A stretch of DNA of 64,000 nucleotides from NCBI RefSeq assembly GCF_000383915.1, contig NZ_KB912942.1, forward strand, positions 1,710,561-1,774,560, in the 5' to 3' direction. Below the pieces are notes generated by a model. It did no database searches, had not been told where the DNA came from, and saw only the letters and a list, made by a program, of their open reading frames with translations. The position numbers and the translations under genes were made by a program. Source of the stretch: Amycolatopsis benzoatilytica AK 16/65. GTDB taxonomy: Bacteria; Actinomycetota; Actinomycetes; Mycobacteriales; Pseudonocardiaceae. Positions 54,215 to 63,352 of the stretch are shown piece after piece (position 1 is the stretch's first letter; each line of letters begins with the position of its first letter).

Positions 54215-55785
54215 ACGCCCTCGCGGGCGTGGGCACGCTGATCCGCCTCGACCTCCGCAAGGACCGCGTGCGGCTCACCGCGTGGATGCTGGTGGCGGCC
54301 GCGATGACCGCATCGGCAGCTGCGGCCACAGTGGACGTCTACCCCTCCGAAGAAGCTCGCCGGGCCGCGGTGGCCAGCATCAACTCTGTGCCCGCGCTCG
54401 TGGCGCTCTACGGGCCGATCGCCGAACCGACGACGGGCGCCACCGCGGTGTTCAAGCTGACCGCGTCCGGCGCGGCCCTGGTGGCGGTGCTGACCATCCT
54501 CACGGTGGTCCGGCATACCCGCGCGGAAGAGGAAACCGGACGCTGGGAGTTGCTGCGCGGCGAGGCGACCGGCCGGTATGCCGGTCTGGCCGCGGCGGGA
54601 ATGCTGCTGGTGCTGACCGCCTTCGGGCTCGGCACCGGCGCTGCCGCCGGTCTCGTCGCGGTGGGGCTGCCGCTGAGCGGGTCGCTGGTGTTCGGCTTGG
54701 GCTGGGCCGGCGCGGGGCTCGCGTTCGGCGCCCTGGCCGCGATCGCTGCCCAGCTCACCCGGAGCGCGCGGGCGGCGTCGGAGATCGGGTTGCTGGTCCT
54801 GGTCGTCGCCTACCTGCTGCGTGCGGTCGGCGACTCGTCCGGGCCGCGGTGGCTGTCGTGGCTTTCGCCGGTCGGCTGGGCCGGGCAGCTGCGGCCGTAC
54901 GCGGGCGACCGATGGTGGGTGCTGGTGCTGCCGACCGCGACCGCAGTGGTTTTCGGCGCGGTGGCGTTCGCGTTGTCCCGGCGTCGGGATCTTGGCGCCG
55001 GGCTGTTCGCGGTGCGGCACGGCGCGGCGTCGGCCGGGCGCGCCTTGTCCGGCCCGGTCGGGCTGGCCTGGCGGCTCGACCGCAGCGCGGTGCTCTCCTG
55101 GACGCTCGCGTTCGCGGTGCTGGGCCTGGTCGCCGGAAACCTGTCCACCTCGCTCGGCTCGTTCTTCTCGACCCCGCAGGCGCGGCAGATGATCGCCGCG
55201 CTCGGCGGGCAGCAGGCGCTCACCGACGCGTTCCTGGCGGCCGAGTTCGGCGTCTCCGGGATCCTCGTGTCCGCGCTCGCGATCGTCCTCATCGGACGGT
55301 TGCGCACCGAGGAGGCGGCTGGCCGGGCGGAGGCGGTGCTGGCCGGCCCGGTCTCCCGGTGGCGGCTCGCCGCCAGTGCGGTCGCGGTCGTCCTTGCCGG
55401 GACCGCGGTCCCGCTGCTCGCCGCCGGCTTGGCCGCCGGGCTCGTCCGCGGTTCGGGTGACATGCTGCCGCTGGCCGGTGCCGCGCTCGTGCAGCTGCCC
55501 GCGGTGTGGGTGCTGACCGGGATCGCGCTCGTCGTGTTCGGCATGGCGCCGCGGGCCGGCTGGATCTGCTGGGCCGCGCTGGCCGCGTTCCTGGTCGTGG
55601 GCGAGTTCGGGCCGCTGTTCCACGCGCCCGGCTGGGTGCTGGGCAGCTCGCCGTTCGCGCACCTGCCGCACTTGCCGGGCGAAGTGGTCGACGCCGGGCC
55701 GCTGCTGTGGCTGACCGCCGCGGCGGTGCTCCTCGGCGGGGCCGGGCTGACCGCTTTCCGCCGTCGCGACTTGGCCGCGTCATGA
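54211..55785 (+). CDS. ABC exporter permease
   Basis: This 524-residue membrane protein has about 12 helices in two similar halves, each beginning with a membrane-proximal arginine-rich stretch ([29 protein letters not shown]). The fused double-length design with [17 protein letters not shown] and [19 protein letters not shown] fits the tetronasin/polyketide-export permease type. The GTG start overlaps the ATPase stop and its stop overlaps the MBL-like gene. A periplasmic-binding partner is absent, so it exports. Confidence 0.9.
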   Translation: MNALAGVGTLIRLDLRKDRVRLTAWMLVAAAMTASAAAATVDVYPSEEARRAAVASINSVPALVALYGPIAEPTTGATAVFKLTASGAALVAVLTILTVVRHTRAEEETGRWELLRGEATGRYAGLAAAGMLLVLTAFGLGTGAAAGLVAVGLPLSGSLVFGLGWAGAGLAFGALAAIAAQLTRSARAASEIGLLVLVVAYLLRAVGDSSGPRWLSWLSPVGWAGQLRPYAGDRWWVLVLPTATAVVFGAVAFALSRRRDLGAGLFAVRHGAASAGRALSGPVGLAWRLDRSAVLSWTLAFAVLGLVAGNLSTSLGSFFSTPQARQMIAALGGQQALTDAFLAAEFGVSGILVSALAIVLIGRLRTEEAAGRAEAVLAGPVSRWRLAASAVAVVLAGTAVPLLAAGLAAGLVRGSGDMLPLAGAALVQLPAVWVLTGIALVVFGMAPRAGWICWAALAAFLVVGEFGPLFHAPGWVLGSSPFAHLPHLPGEVVDAGPLLWLTAAAVLLGGAGLTAFRRRDLAAS

Positions 55786-57020
55786 CCGGCTCGCTGCTGA
55801 CCTTCCGAGGCACCGCCGGGGAAAGCTTCCAGCTGGACGTCGCCATGCCCGGGAGCCGGATTCTCGTCGGCTGCGGCGCGGCGGGTGAAGGGCCCGCGCC
55901 GGACGCGGTGGTGCTCCTGGACGCCACGCTCGACCAGTGCGGCCAGCTGCCGCGACTGGTCGCCGACGGCTGGGCGGGACCGGTATACGCGACGCCGACG
56001 ACCGCGGCCCGGGTCCCGCTGGTGCTCGCCGACGCGGCGCAGCTGCTGGCGGAGGAGGCCGAGTGCGCGGCCGCGGCCGGCTGGCCGGAACCGGCTTCGC
56101 CAGGAAAGCTGGATGTCGCCGGGGTGGCGGCGCTGCTCAAGCCGCTCGCGCTGGGAACGCCGCACCGGATCGAGGGCGGTGCCGTCCTCCGCTTCGGCGC
56201 GGCCGGGCGGGCGCCGGGAGCCAGCTGGGCGGAACTTTCGCTCGGCGCGAGGCGGCTGGCGGTCGTACCGGCGGTGGGCAGCATGCACCACCCCCTGCTC
56301 GCGCTGCCGCAGCCGCGGCCGGCGTGCGACACGCTCGTGCTGACCAGCCCGCCCTGCCACGGCGGCAGCGAGCACTACGTCGGCCGGTTCGCGGCGGCGG
56401 TGCACCGGGCGGTGAGCCGCAACGGCAGCCTGCTGATCCCGGTCTCCGCGGCCGGGCTGACCGACGTTGTCCTGACCGTCTTGCGGGACCTCACCGACGC
56501 GCGGGAGATCCCGCCGCTTCCGGTGCTTCTCGACAGCCCGATCGGGCTGGACCTGGTCGCGCAGCAAAGCGGGGTCCGCCTGCCGGAGACGCTCGTCGAA
56601 CACCGGGAGGCCGGGGATGCGCGGCTGCCGCGCGGTCCGGCGATCGTGCTGGCCGGGACCGAGACGGCGGAGTACGGCCGCGTGCGCAGCCACCTGGAGC
56701 GGATGCTGCCGGACCCGAGTCACGGCGTGCTGCTGGCCGGGCCGGTCCCGCCCGGCACGCCGGCCGCGCGGCTCGGCGCGGGGGAGCGGCAGGTCTCGGT
56801 GCGCGGCCGGTACCTGCCGGTGCGGGCGGAGATCACCCGGACCGGCGACTTCGCCACCACCGCGCGGGACGCGGAGTTCCGCGTCTGGGCGGAATCCGGC
56901 CCGCCGCCGGAAACGGCGTTCCTGCTGCGCGCGGGCGCGGACCGGACCGCCCGTACGCTCCGCGCCGACAACGGATGGTGCACGGTCGTTCCCGCCGACG
57001 GCGAGCAGGTGCTGTGGTGA
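55782..57020 (+). CDS. Metallo-beta-lactamase/beta-CASP-fold protein lacking metal ligands
   Basis: This 412-residue protein keeps the plan of MBL/beta-CASP RNA-processing hydrolases. The stretch GQLPRLVADGWAGPVYATP matches the sequence after the metal motif in active relatives; GSLLIPVSAAGLTDVVLTVL and PVLLDSPIGLDLV are beta-CASP landmarks; QVSVRGRYLPVRAEI matches the C-terminal motif. But the HxHxDH site is DATLDQ (47-52), the GDLG aspartate site reads PAVGS, and the usual ESTYGDR is TSPPCHG. Catalysis by zinc is therefore unlikely. It is translationally coupled to the ABC exporter, so a structural or RNA-binding role is possible. Confidence 0.85.
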   Translation: MTGSLLTFRGTAGESFQLDVAMPGSRILVGCGAAGEGPAPDAVVLLDATLDQCGQLPRLVADGWAGPVYATPTTAARVPLVLADAAQLLAEEAECAAAAGWPEPASPGKLDVAGVAALLKPLALGTPHRIEGGAVLRFGAAGRAPGASWAELSLGARRLAVVPAVGSMHHPLLALPQPRPACDTLVLTSPPCHGGSEHYVGRFAAAVHRAVSRNGSLLIPVSAAGLTDVVLTVLRDLTDAREIPPLPVLLDSPIGLDLVAQQSGVRLPETLVEHREAGDARLPRGPAIVLAGTETAEYGRVRSHLERMLPDPSHGVLLAGPVPPGTPAARLGAGERQVSVRGRYLPVRAEITRTGDFATTARDAEFRVWAESGPPPETAFLLRAGADRTARTLRADNGWCTVVPADGEQVLW

Positions 57021-57036
57021 GGGCCGTTGGTCCTCC
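57019..57036 (+). promoter_or_regulatory. DosR-like box upstream of a nitroreductase
   Basis: GAGGGCCGTTGGTCCTCC (complement GGAGGACCAACGGCCCTC) matches AGGACnnnnGGCCCT well. It is 86-103 bp before the ATG at 57122 and overlaps the previous stop. Confidence 0.62.
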
Positions 57037-57121
57037 GATGTCGGGTCAGCCGCCGCTATCCGGAAAGGACCGCCGGGCCCGACGCTGAACCGGTAGCCCA
57101 CGGAACCGCCCGGAGACCGCG

Positions 57122-58096
57122 ATGAACGCATCCCTGCCCCAAGCCCTCGACCAAGCGCTGGCCGCGGCTGTCCGCGCGCCGTCGCCGCAGAACACCCAGC
57201 CGTGGCAGTTCGTCGTGGACGGGCCGCGGATCGAGGTGTGGCTGGACCGCGAGCGCGTCCTCGCGGTCGCCGACCCGATCGCCCGGGAAGCGCGGCTGTC
57301 CTGCGGCGCGGCGGTGTACAACCTGGTGCTCACCTTGCGGGTCAACGGAATCCGCGCGCGGGTCCGGGTGCTGCCGGATCCCGCGGAGCGGGACCTGCTG
57401 GCCGTGATTTCGATCGAGGGCAACACTCGTTCGTCCACTATGGACCGCCGGCTGGCCGAGGCGGTGCACCGCAGGCAGACGAACCGCCGCCCGATGTTCG
57501 ACCGGCCGGTCCCGGTGTCCGCGCGGGCGCAGCTGCGCTCGGCCGCGCTGGCCGAGGGCGGCCAGCTGGAATTCCTGGACGGCTCGGGCCGCTACGCCCA
57601 GGTCGCCGCGCTGGTCCGGCGCGCGGAGACCGCGCAGAGCACCGACGAGGAGTACCTGGCCGAGGCAGCATCCTGGACCGGCCGCGCGGCGGACAGCCCG
57701 GACGGCGTGCCCATCGTCGCGTTCGGACCGCCCGCCGAGGGACCCGGCACGGTTTCGCTGCGCTCGTCGCACCAGAACCCGTCGATCGCGCCGCGACCGT
57801 TCGAACAGGACCCGGTCCTGGCCGCGGTGCTGACCCGGGACCGGGGCACCGCGGCCGAGGTCCGCGCCGGGATGATCATGCAACGGGTCCTGCTGACCGC
57901 GACCGCCGAAGGCTTGGCGACTTCGTTCCTTTCCCAGCCGTTCGAGGCGCGGGAAACCCGCACGCACCTGCTGGAGGTGTTCCATCGGCTGGGCGACGTG
58001 CACACGCTGCTGCGGATCGGGTACGGCCTGCCGACCCGGATGACCGCCCGCCGCCCGGCGGCGGAGGTGACGACGGTGCGAACCCCGGCGCGCTGA
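57122..58096 (+). CDS. Acg-family FMN-binding nitroreductase
   Basis: This 324-residue protein has RAPSPQNTQPWQFVVDGPR near residue 18, where the usual H of HNTQPW is Q. It continues with RLSCGAAVYNLVLTLRVNG, and the helix RAGMIMQRVLLTATAEGLA. The His-to-Gln change at the signature might alter FMN contact or chemistry. It has its own DosR-like box. A 55-bp palindrome follows 143 bp after the stop. Confidence 0.92.
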   Translation: MNASLPQALDQALAAAVRAPSPQNTQPWQFVVDGPRIEVWLDRERVLAVADPIAREARLSCGAAVYNLVLTLRVNGIRARVRVLPDPAERDLLAVISIEGNTRSSTMDRRLAEAVHRRQTNRRPMFDRPVPVSARAQLRSAALAEGGQLEFLDGSGRYAQVAALVRRAETAQSTDEEYLAEAASWTGRAADSPDGVPIVAFGPPAEGPGTVSLRSSHQNPSIAPRPFEQDPVLAAVLTRDRGTAAEVRAGMIMQRVLLTATAEGLATSFLSQPFEARETRTHLLEVFHRLGDVHTLLRIGYGLPTRMTARRPAAEVTTVRTPAR

Positions 58097-58239
58097 ACGC
58101 TGCTCCCGCGCTTCGGTCCGCGAGCTGGGCCGCGCGCCGCTCCGCGCTGCCGCTCCCGCGTGACGCGCCGCGCGCCGCTGCGCTGAGCGCCGCCGCTCCC
58201 CGCGCGGCGCTCCGCTCCGTGCGCCGCGCGGACTTGACT

Positions 58240-58294
58240 GTCCGTGAAGGGCCCCTTGAGGGACTTGGATTCCCTCAAGGGGCCCTTCACGGAC
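58240..58294. repeat. 55-bp palindrome, copy 4
   Basis: Arms begin GTCCGTGAAGGGCCCCTTGA and end with the complement, with the centre GGGACTTGGATTCCC, which is the reverse complement of the copy-2 centre. It lies between a convergent nitroreductase and CBS gene. The 140 bp to its left are rich in GCGCCGC words. Confidence 0.95.
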
Positions 58295-58332
58295 AGCTTG
58301 CCGGCGCGGACCGGGCCCGGGCCGGCGCGCGC

Positions 58333-58755
58333 TTACGGTCGTCCCGCGGCGGGCACCACCCGCAGCACGTCCTGGAACGTCACGATGCCCACCAGGACTC
58401 CCGAATCCACCACCGGGATCGAGCGCAGCCGTGCCGCGGCCATCCGGTGAGCCAGCTCCGTCACCTCGAGGTCCGCCGCCGCGGCCATGCCGGGAGTGCG
58501 CATGACGGTGCCCGCGGTGCGGTGCCCGCTGAGCAGCACGCCGCCGTCCGGGTCCGCTTCATCCGGTCGTTCCGGGTCCGGAAAGCCTTCTCGCACCAGG
58601 TCTTCCTCGCTCACCACGCCCAGCAGCCGGCCCCCTTCGTCGACCACCGGCAGCGTGGTGAACCCGTGCTGGGTCATCAGCCGCGACGCTTCGCCGAGGG
58701 TGGCCGAGGGGGTCACCGCGATCACCGGGGTGGTCATGATTTCTCGCGCCTGCAT
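58333..58755 (-). CDS. CBS-pair protein (no BON)
   Basis: This 140-residue protein has two CBS motifs only: REIMTTPVIAVTPSATLGEA with LPVVDEGGRLLGVVSEEDLV, and AGTVMRTPGMAAAADLEVTE with IPVVDSGVLVGIVTFQDVL. It is the shortest of six CBS proteins here and is close to HRP1 (Rv2626c) in design. GGAGG precedes the ATG. The linker (DPERPDEADPDGG) is acidic. Confidence 0.92.
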   Translation of the reverse strand: MQAREIMTTPVIAVTPSATLGEASRLMTQHGFTTLPVVDEGGRLLGVVSEEDLVREGFPDPERPDEADPDGGVLLSGHRTAGTVMRTPGMAAAADLEVTELAHRMAAARLRSIPVVDSGVLVGIVTFQDVLRVVPAAGRP

Positions 58756-58815
58756 GGCAGCCTCCGTTCGCCGCGGGAGTGCTTCGACGATCTCGCCGCG
58801 TCCCCAAGCGGGCCA

Positions 58816-58830
58816 AGGGTCTTTGGTCCT
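58816..58830. promoter_or_regulatory. DosR-like box upstream of the CBS protein
   Basis: The minus strand reads AGGACCAAAGACCCT, the palindromic GGGACYWWAGTCCC form. It is 61-75 bp before the start at 58755; it is also 124-138 bp before the Rv1733c-like gene on the other strand. Confidence 0.62.
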
Positions 58831-58953
58831 TGCCGCAATGCCCTCCGAACCGGGTACCGCGTCCCGTCCACCCCGGGGACAACGCCTCTTCGGCCAGCCG
58901 GTCGCCGGGACGATTCTGAGGGCGGAATCACCGTACGGCGAAAGGTGCGAGAG

Positions 58954-59538
58954 ATGAATGCGTTGCGGTGGCGGCATCTGCTCTTCCCCGGGCGCCGTTC
59001 GGTCGCCCGGGTATCGGATCGCGTGCAGAGCGGACTGCTTCTGCTCTCCGTTCTCGTCGCGCTGGCGGCGGTCCCGTTCTCGGCCGCCGCGGGCTCGATG
59101 CTCTACGCTCACCAGGCGCCGATTTCGGCCGAGCAAGTCGCCTCGCGCACCGAGACGACCGCGGTGCTGCTGGCCGACGGCCCGGCGACGTCGGTCACCG
59201 GGCGCAGTGGGGTCGTCGCGAACTCGGCTCCCACCGCCGCGACCTGGCAGGCGCCCGACGGATCGCGCCGGGCCGGCAACGTGGACGCGGACGAGGGCAC
59301 CCGCCGCGGCGATCCGGTCTCGATCTGGGTCGACCGCGCGGGCAACGTGACCAGTCCGCCGCTGACCGCCGCGGCGGTCCTGGTCGACGCGGTGTGCGCG
59401 GGGATCGGCCTGTGGGTCTCGGTGTGCCTGCTGCTCGCCGGCCTGTACGGCGGCACCGTGCTGGTGATGAACCGCCACCGGCTGGCCGAATGGCAGCGCG
59501 AATGGGACATCGAGCAGTCGAAGCGGGCGCACTCGTGA
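58954..59538 (+). CDS. Rv1733c-like transmembrane protein
   Basis: This 194-residue protein has two transmembrane helices (about 25-48 and 143-167) around an extracytoplasmic domain of about 95 residues. The order RRHLLFPGRRSVARVSDRVQ-type start, the helix, the domain with SVTGRSGVV and WQAPDGSRRAGNV, and the tail ending NRHRLAEWQREWDIEQ match Rv1733c and its paralogues. That protein is a strong DosR-regulon antigen. AAAGGTGCGAGAG precedes the ATG. The stop overlaps the USP start. Confidence 0.9.
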   Translation: MNALRWRHLLFPGRRSVARVSDRVQSGLLLLSVLVALAAVPFSAAAGSMLYAHQAPISAEQVASRTETTAVLLADGPATSVTGRSGVVANSAPTAATWQAPDGSRRAGNVDADEGTRRGDPVSIWVDRAGNVTSPPLTAAAVLVDAVCAGIGLWVSVCLLLAGLYGGTVLVMNRHRLAEWQREWDIEQSKRAHS

Positions 59539-59936
59539 CCGGGGGGAGCGCGGACATCGTCGTCGGCGTCGACGGTTCCGCGGCCAGCCTCGCGGCTCGG
59601 CAGTGGACACTGACCGAAGCGCGGCAGAGCGGGCGTACGGCGAAAGCCGTGCACGCCCGCCCGGCCGGCATCGCGACGTCGTGCTGGGAACCGGCCGCGC
59701 TGGCGGCGGCCGCCGGGGCTCCGTTCGGCACTGAGACCGTCGACGGCCTGCCCGGACCGACGTTGGTGGAGGCGTCGGCGGGCGCGGAGATGCTGGTACT
59801 GGGCAGCCACGGGCAACACGGGCTGTTGCGGCAGCTGGTCGGCTCGGTCTCGGCTTACTGCCTGCGCGAGGCCGCCTGCCCGGTGGTCGTCATCCCCGCT
59901 CGCACGGTCGGCACGCTCGCGCCGCCGCGATGCTGA
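59535..59936 (+). CDS. Universal stress protein, short single domain
   Basis: This 133-residue USP begins at GTG with SADIVVGVDGSAASLAARQW. The nucleotide loop is GSHGQHGLLRQLVGSVS. It lacks part of the central helix region found in the 169-residue USP at 22684, to which it is related (DGLPGPTLVEASAGAEMLVL against DGAPGPALVRASAGAAMLVL). It overlaps the Rv1733c-like gene by GTGA and ends exactly where the convergent gene ends. Confidence 0.88.
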   Translation: MTGGSADIVVGVDGSAASLAARQWTLTEARQSGRTAKAVHARPAGIATSCWEPAALAAAAGAPFGTETVDGLPGPTLVEASAGAEMLVLGSHGQHGLLRQLVGSVSAYCLREAACPVVVIPARTVGTLAPPRC

Positions 59937-60581
59937 TTATTCGGCGGGGCGCAGGAATCGGCGCGGATCGCCGGCCGCGCGGGCCCCGCTGTCGAGCCAC
60001 TTCGTGAATCCCCGGCGGTCACGGCGTTCCAGCTCGTCGAGGTACGCCTGGCGGGCGGCGATGACGGCCTGCCGGCCCTGCTCGTCGCTGGCGCGTTGCA
60101 GCAGCAGGAAACTCCGCCGCCACGCGAGGCACAGCTCGTCGGTCGAAAGCGAAGCGGCCGTGACCGGCGGCACCGGAGGGACCGGCACCGGACGGACCGG
60201 CAGCGGCGGGCGGCGGGTTCGAACCGGGCGCTGGGGGGCGGTCCGGATCTGCCACTGCGCCCAGAGAGCCGCGCCGAGGAGAAGTCCAGTGCTCGCCAGC
60301 GCGAGCGACGGTCCGGCCAGCACGCCGACGGTGACCGCGAACAAGCCGGTGACCACCAGCAGCGCCGCGAGCGCCGCGCTGGCCCGTCCCACGGCGTGCC
60401 GTGGGCCGAACTGTCGTTCCACCCACGGGACGTCTTCGAAACAGAGCGACACGAACGCCACCACCACCGCGACCGCCGCCACGATCCCGAGCAGTGCCGC
60501 CAGCGGAACCAGGACCACGCTGAAGGCGCACACCAAGACCGCGCACCAGAGAGTCGCGGACCACACCGCTCGAGCGAACAT
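59937..60581 (-). CDS. Membrane protein with YLDELERR C-terminal domain
   Basis: This 214-residue protein has four hydrophobic segments in the first 120 residues (for example TLWCAVLVCAFSVVLVPLAA), a Pro/Arg-rich linker, and a C-terminal helical domain of about 75 residues: LCLAWRRSFLLLQRASDEQG, AYLDELERRDRRGFTKWLD, GDPRRFLRP. The same C-domain forms the visible part of the gene at 63767-64000. ATG at 60581 chosen for GAGG 8 nt upstream; longer upstream starts would run through the DosR-like box. Function unknown. Confidence 0.8.
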   Translation of the reverse strand: MFARAVWSATLWCAVLVCAFSVVLVPLAALLGIVAAVAVVVAFVSLCFEDVPWVERQFGPRHAVGRASAALAALLVVTGLFAVTVGVLAGPSLALASTGLLLGAALWAQWQIRTAPQRPVRTRRPPLPVRPVPVPPVPPVTAASLSTDELCLAWRRSFLLLQRASDEQGRQAVIAARQAYLDELERRDRRGFTKWLDSGARAAGDPRRFLRPAE

Positions 60582-60664
60582 GGGCCACCTCGATCGTCTG
60601 CTCGGCGCGGAATTTCCCGCCCCGCCCGCGGATCCAGCCTGCGGACGGGCGTCCGGGCCGGGAT

Positions 60665-60680
60665 AGGGCCCAAGGTCGCC
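60665..60680 (-). promoter_or_regulatory. DosR-like box upstream of the membrane gene
   Basis: The minus strand reads GGCGACCTTGGGCCCT, a good match to GGGACTTNNGGCCCT. It is 84-99 bp upstream of 60581 and 137-152 bp upstream of the USP at 60817. Confidence 0.55.
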
Positions 60681-60816
60681 GCGACGGGGCCCTACGGCCA
60701 TGCGGCCGCCGGCCGGGCCTTTCGTCACCCGCCGCCGGGCCGGGTGGCTCTTCCCGGTCCCGGCCGGACCGGCTGTGCTGGAGCCGGAAAGCGGGCGCGG
60801 CGGAAGGGGACGGGCG

Positions 60817-61317
60817 ATGACCGGGGACAACGATCGGGTAGTGGTCGGCGTGGACGGATCGGACGCGAGCCTGGGCGCGCTGGCCTGGGCGCTCGACTGG
60901 GCCGAAGCCGCGGGCGCGGAAGTGACGGCCGTGAGTGTGTGGACCTACGACCCGATGCTCGACGAAGACTCGCAGCGGCACTCCCGCACCGAGGCCCAGG
61001 AAGCTCACTTGCGAGAGCTGAAAAAGCAGACCGCCGCGGTGCGCGCGGGCTCGCGAATGCCGGTGCGGTTCGCCGCCCCGGACGGCGATCCGGCGGACGT
61101 GCTGGTCGAGTTGTCCGAGCAGGCCCGGATGCTGGCGGTCGGCAGCCACGGCCGGGGAAAGTGGCGCGATGCGCTCGTCGGCTCGGTGAGCGGGGCGTGT
61201 CTGCGGCACGCGCACTGCCCGGTCGCGGTCATCCCGCCGCGGGCGTGGATGGCCGGCGGCCGGGTGGGCCGGATGCTCGCCGGGGCGGCGGAATCGGCCG
61301 GTCCGGATTCGGCCTGA
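60817..61317 (+). CDS. Universal stress protein, single domain
   Basis: This 166-residue USP starts TGDNDRVVVGVDGSDASLGA. The nucleotide loop is GSHGRGKWRDALVGSVSGA, then CPVAVIPP. The tail has Gly/Ala-rich VGRMLAGAAESAG. GGAAGGGGACGGG lies before the ATG. It stands alone between the membrane gene and the GAF-ANTAR gene. Confidence 0.9.
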   Translation: MTGDNDRVVVGVDGSDASLGALAWALDWAEAAGAEVTAVSVWTYDPMLDEDSQRHSRTEAQEAHLRELKKQTAAVRAGSRMPVRFAAPDGDPADVLVELSEQARMLAVGSHGRGKWRDALVGSVSGACLRHAHCPVAVIPPRAWMAGGRVGRMLAGAAESAGPDSA

Positions 61318-61552
61318 GCGTCGCGGAGGAATCGTTGCCAGCGAACAGGCCCGTGGAGCGCAGGCGAGCACCGATCCGCATTCGCCGCCGTGGCGACCGA
61401 CCGGCGGTCGCCGGATCGGGTGATAGTCGGCCATCGCGGCACGGCCGACGCACCGCGCCCGCGGTTCCCGGCTCGACCTGCTTCGCCGGGGTACACTGGC
61501 GGAGCCGTCCACGTTTCCGCGGAACTCGGCTGGGCACATCGGTCGAGAGGCG

Positions 61553-62287
61553 GTGACATCGGACGTGGCGGGAATCGGAGATTTCTCCGCGGCGATGCCG
61601 GAATCGGTCGCCGAGCTGCTGGCCGCGCTGCGCGAGGGCCGGGACACCGCGCCGCCGCTGGCGGAGGTCTGCCGCGCGGCGACGGAGCGGCTGCCGGTGG
61701 ACGGCGCATCGGTCGCGTTGATGACCGACACCCGCGATCGGACCCTGGTGTACGCCAGCGACGAGGTGATCAAGCACCTGGACTCGGTGCAGTTCAGCCT
61801 GGGCGAAGGCCCGTGTTTCGAGGCGGTGTCGACCGGTCGGCCGGTGCTGGCCCCGGATCTGGCCCACGACCCGCAAGAGGCGTGGCCCACGTTCGCGAAC
61901 GAAGCCGGGCTCGCCGGGGTCGGCGCGATCTTCGCGTTCCCGTTGCGCCATGGCGCGGCGATGCTCGGAGCGATGGACGCCTACCGCCGCGACCCGGGCT
62001 GGCTTTCCGAGGCGGAGCTGGCGAGCGTCCTGAACGCGGCGGATTGGGTCACCAGCGCCCTGCTTGCGGTCGCGGCCGCGGCGGGCGACGAGATGCCCGT
62101 CGGGATCGGCCCGGACCGCGCGGTGGTCCACCAGGCGACCGGGATGGTGATCGCGGAGTTCACCGTCCCGGCGGCGCAGGCTCTTGCGCGGCTGCGCGGG
62201 TACGCGTACGCCAGAGGAAGACTTCTCGAAGACGTCGCCGGCGATCTGGTCGCCCGGCGTCTGCACCCGCGGGAGATCGAAACATGA
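61553..62287 (+). CDS. GAF-ANTAR regulator, type 2
   Basis: This 244-residue protein has a GAF domain at about 20-165 (CRAATERLPVDGASVALMTD, SLGEGPCFEAVSTGRPVLAP, GAIFAFPLRHGAAMLGAMD). An ANTAR domain at about 180-235 follows (VVHQATGMVIAEFTVPAAQALARLRGYA region). It is a different subtype from the copies at 1142 and 62358. The GTG start follows GAGAGG; a later GTG at 61565 is possible. Likely an RNA antiterminator. Confidence 0.85.
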   Translation: MTSDVAGIGDFSAAMPESVAELLAALREGRDTAPPLAEVCRAATERLPVDGASVALMTDTRDRTLVYASDEVIKHLDSVQFSLGEGPCFEAVSTGRPVLAPDLAHDPQEAWPTFANEAGLAGVGAIFAFPLRHGAAMLGAMDAYRRDPGWLSEAELASVLNAADWVTSALLAVAAAAGDEMPVGIGPDRAVVHQATGMVIAEFTVPAAQALARLRGYAYARGRLLEDVAGDLVARRLHPREIET

Positions 62288-62357
62288 TTCCGGACGGACC
62301 GCCGGGATCCCCGGCGAGGCGCGCGCTCGGACGTCTTTGGAGGGAAGGAGAGGCACC

Positions 62358-63122
62358 ATGAGTGACGAGCTCGCGACCGCGGTGACACCGTCCAGCGAGA
62401 ACCTGCTGCTGCGCGCGTTCGTGGACATGGCCGACACGCTGGTGGACGACTACGACGTGGCGGACATGCTGCACCGGCTCGCGGGGTACTGCGTCGAGCT
62501 GCTCGGCGCTTCGGCGGCCGGGTTGCTGCTGGCCGACCAGCGAGGCGGCCTCCAGGTGGCGGCGTCGTCCCACGAAAGCAGCCGCCTGCTCGAATTGCTG
62601 CAGCTGCAGACCGAGCAAGGCCCGTGCCTGGACGCTTACCGGGCAGGGGAGCCGGTGCAAGTGGACGACCTGACCGCGGCGGTGGACCAGTGGCCGCTGT
62701 TCTCCCCGGCCGCGCTCGCCGAGGGCTTCCGCTCGGTGCACGCGCTGCCGTTGCGGCTGCGCAGGCAGGTGATCGGCACGCTGAACCTGTTCGGCCGGGA
62801 AACCGGTCCGCTGGGCGAGCAGCAGCTCCGAACCGCCCGCGCGCTGGCCGACATCGCCACGATCGGGATCCTGCAGGAGCGCGCGATTCGCCGCGGCGAG
62901 CAGCTGACCGAGCAGCTGCAGCATGCGCTGACCAGCCGGGTCGTCATCGAGCAGGCCAAAGGCGTGGTCGCGCACGCCGGCGGGCTGGCGATGGAGGATG
63001 CGTTCGAGCAGCTGCGGGCCTACAGCCGCCAGCACAACGAGCGGCTCAGCGAGGTGGCCGAAGCGGTGGCGCGCACCGAGTTGTCGCCGTGGCGGGTTCT
63101 CGACAGCGAACCGGCCGGCTGA
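62358..63122 (+). CDS. GAF-ANTAR regulator, type 1
   Basis: This 254-residue protein is a close homologue of the left-end copy at 1142: RAFVDMADTLVDDYDVADML, LAGYCVELLGASAAGLLLAD, then ALTSRVVIEQAKGVVAHAGG and QLRAYSRQHNERLSEVAEAV in the ANTAR part. GGAAGGAGAGG precedes the ATG. It probably controls RNA elongation in response to a GAF ligand. Together with the zinc-knuckle gene that follows it mirrors the left end of the window. Confidence 0.9.
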   Translation: MSDELATAVTPSSENLLLRAFVDMADTLVDDYDVADMLHRLAGYCVELLGASAAGLLLADQRGGLQVAASSHESSRLLELLQLQTEQGPCLDAYRAGEPVQVDDLTAAVDQWPLFSPAALAEGFRSVHALPLRLRRQVIGTLNLFGRETGPLGEQQLRTARALADIATIGILQERAIRRGEQLTEQLQHALTSRVVIEQAKGVVAHAGGLAMEDAFEQLRAYSRQHNERLSEVAEAVARTELSPWRVLDSEPAG

Positions 63123-63352
63123 GCCGGCCGCGGTGCACGGCGCGACCAGGTGGCCTCCGGTTGTGACCGAGGTCGCCGGTTAGCCCGAACGGACGTCTTG
63201 GCACGGCCTGGCGGCCGACGCTAGCGTAAAGGGCAGCCCGGTAACCGGACCGCCTCCGCGGCCTGCCCGAGCTTGTGCAGATGCCGCTTGTGCCCGTGCC
63301 CCCGGCTTTCTGACATCTGCGACATAGAGCCTGCTGCCTTCCTGGAGTGCTG

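Noticed and set aside
61318..61552. A regulatory RNA or riboswitch between the USP and GAF-ANTAR genes
   Set aside because: No stable conserved structure or tandem hairpin typical of ANTAR targets could be recognised by eye.
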